A stretch of DNA of 64,000 nucleotides. Origin: Embleya scabrispora (GTDB taxonomy: Bacteria; Actinomycetota; Actinomycetes; Streptomycetales; Streptomycetaceae). This document shows positions 63,767 to 64,000 of this stretch, one piece after another. Location of the stretch: contig NZ_MWQN01000001.1 in the NCBI RefSeq assembly GCF_002024165.1, positions 6,138,001 to 6,202,000 of the forward strand. Direction: 5' to 3'. The translations under genes and the position numbers were made by a program. Positions within the stretch are counted from its first letter, which is position 1. Each line of letters starts with the position of its first letter. The notes beneath the pieces were generated by a model, which saw only the letters and a list, made by a program, of their open reading frames with translations, was not told where the DNA came from and did no database searches.

Positions 63767-64000
63767 TCGTGCCTCCTGCTCGGATGCAACCCGCGCTCAC
63801 AGCCGACGGCTCAGCGCATTCGCCACACAGGTGTTGTGTGCAGCCCACCCACGCCTTCCCACGACGCCCGCCGAGCAGTACTCCACCGAGGCGGATTCAC
63901 CACATCAGGTGACCGAGCGAGTACCAAGTCCGGGCCGAGGCTGCCGGAGAAATGCAGCGAAGTGCCCAACGGTCCGGCCCGATGACGGGAAGGCCGATGC

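Overview
The window is very high-GC DNA with short intergenic gaps, GTG/TTG starts, AGGAGG-type ribosome binding sites and many ATGA stop/start overlaps. Its gene content (LAL/LuxR regulators, an ECF41 sigma factor, a methoxymalonyl-ACP cassette, sortase-anchored proteins) points to a Streptomyces-like actinomycete chromosome, probably an accessory or arm region. I see no rRNA, tRNA, CRISPR array or intact insertion sequence.

Positions 1-2.1 kb hold the start of an SRPBCC protein, a ferritin-like protein and a eukaryotic-type topoisomerase IB. From about 12.85 kb down to 2.2 kb on the minus strand runs what looks like one cobalamin (vitamin B12) uptake unit. It opens with a B12 riboswitch that has an overlapping terminator. 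Next come a 1319-aa LPXTG-anchored multidomain protein, a secreted alpha/alpha-barrel protein, a small secreted protein and a membrane-tethered DUF4430-type protein that carries a frameshift. An ECF transporter (T, fused A-A, S) closes the unit. The two surface domain types resemble the two halves of animal intrinsic factor/transcobalamin.

Positions 13.3-17.3 kb carry a UGSC-family locus (unknown protein, Cys-variant UGSC protein, SDR, small CxxC protein, IclR regulator), convergent with an amidohydrolase. Around 18.3-19.1 kb is a ROK-family pseudogene whose middle segment is inverted. Positions 19-28.3 kb are a mix of small regulator/oxidoreductase pairs: TetR/SDR with twin operators, LysR/SDR, an ECF41 sigma factor with an NmrA-like partner, and an MBL-fold hydrolase.

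Positions 28.7-44 kb are a polyketide cluster. Its gene set matches what is known for galbonolide (rustmicin): a single-module iterative PKS split into an AT-ACP protein and a FabL-like SDR-KS-CLF-like-KR-DH protein, a KAS III, a P450, a Rieske protein, and all five genes for methoxymalonyl-ACP (O-methyltransferase, FkbH-type loader, acyl dehydrogenase, ACP, hydroxyacyl dehydrogenase). A STAND-type ATPase regulator and a DUF5988-like small protein lie just upstream.

Positions 47.5-63.8 kb hold an FAD monooxygenase, an alpha/beta hydrolase, a large LAL regulator, a leaderless MerR regulator with a membrane partner, an XRE/aldo-keto reductase pair, a CadD-like transporter, a clavaminate-synthase-like oxygenase with an SDR and an unknown 345-aa protein, a second aldo-keto reductase and a small secreted Cys-containing protein.
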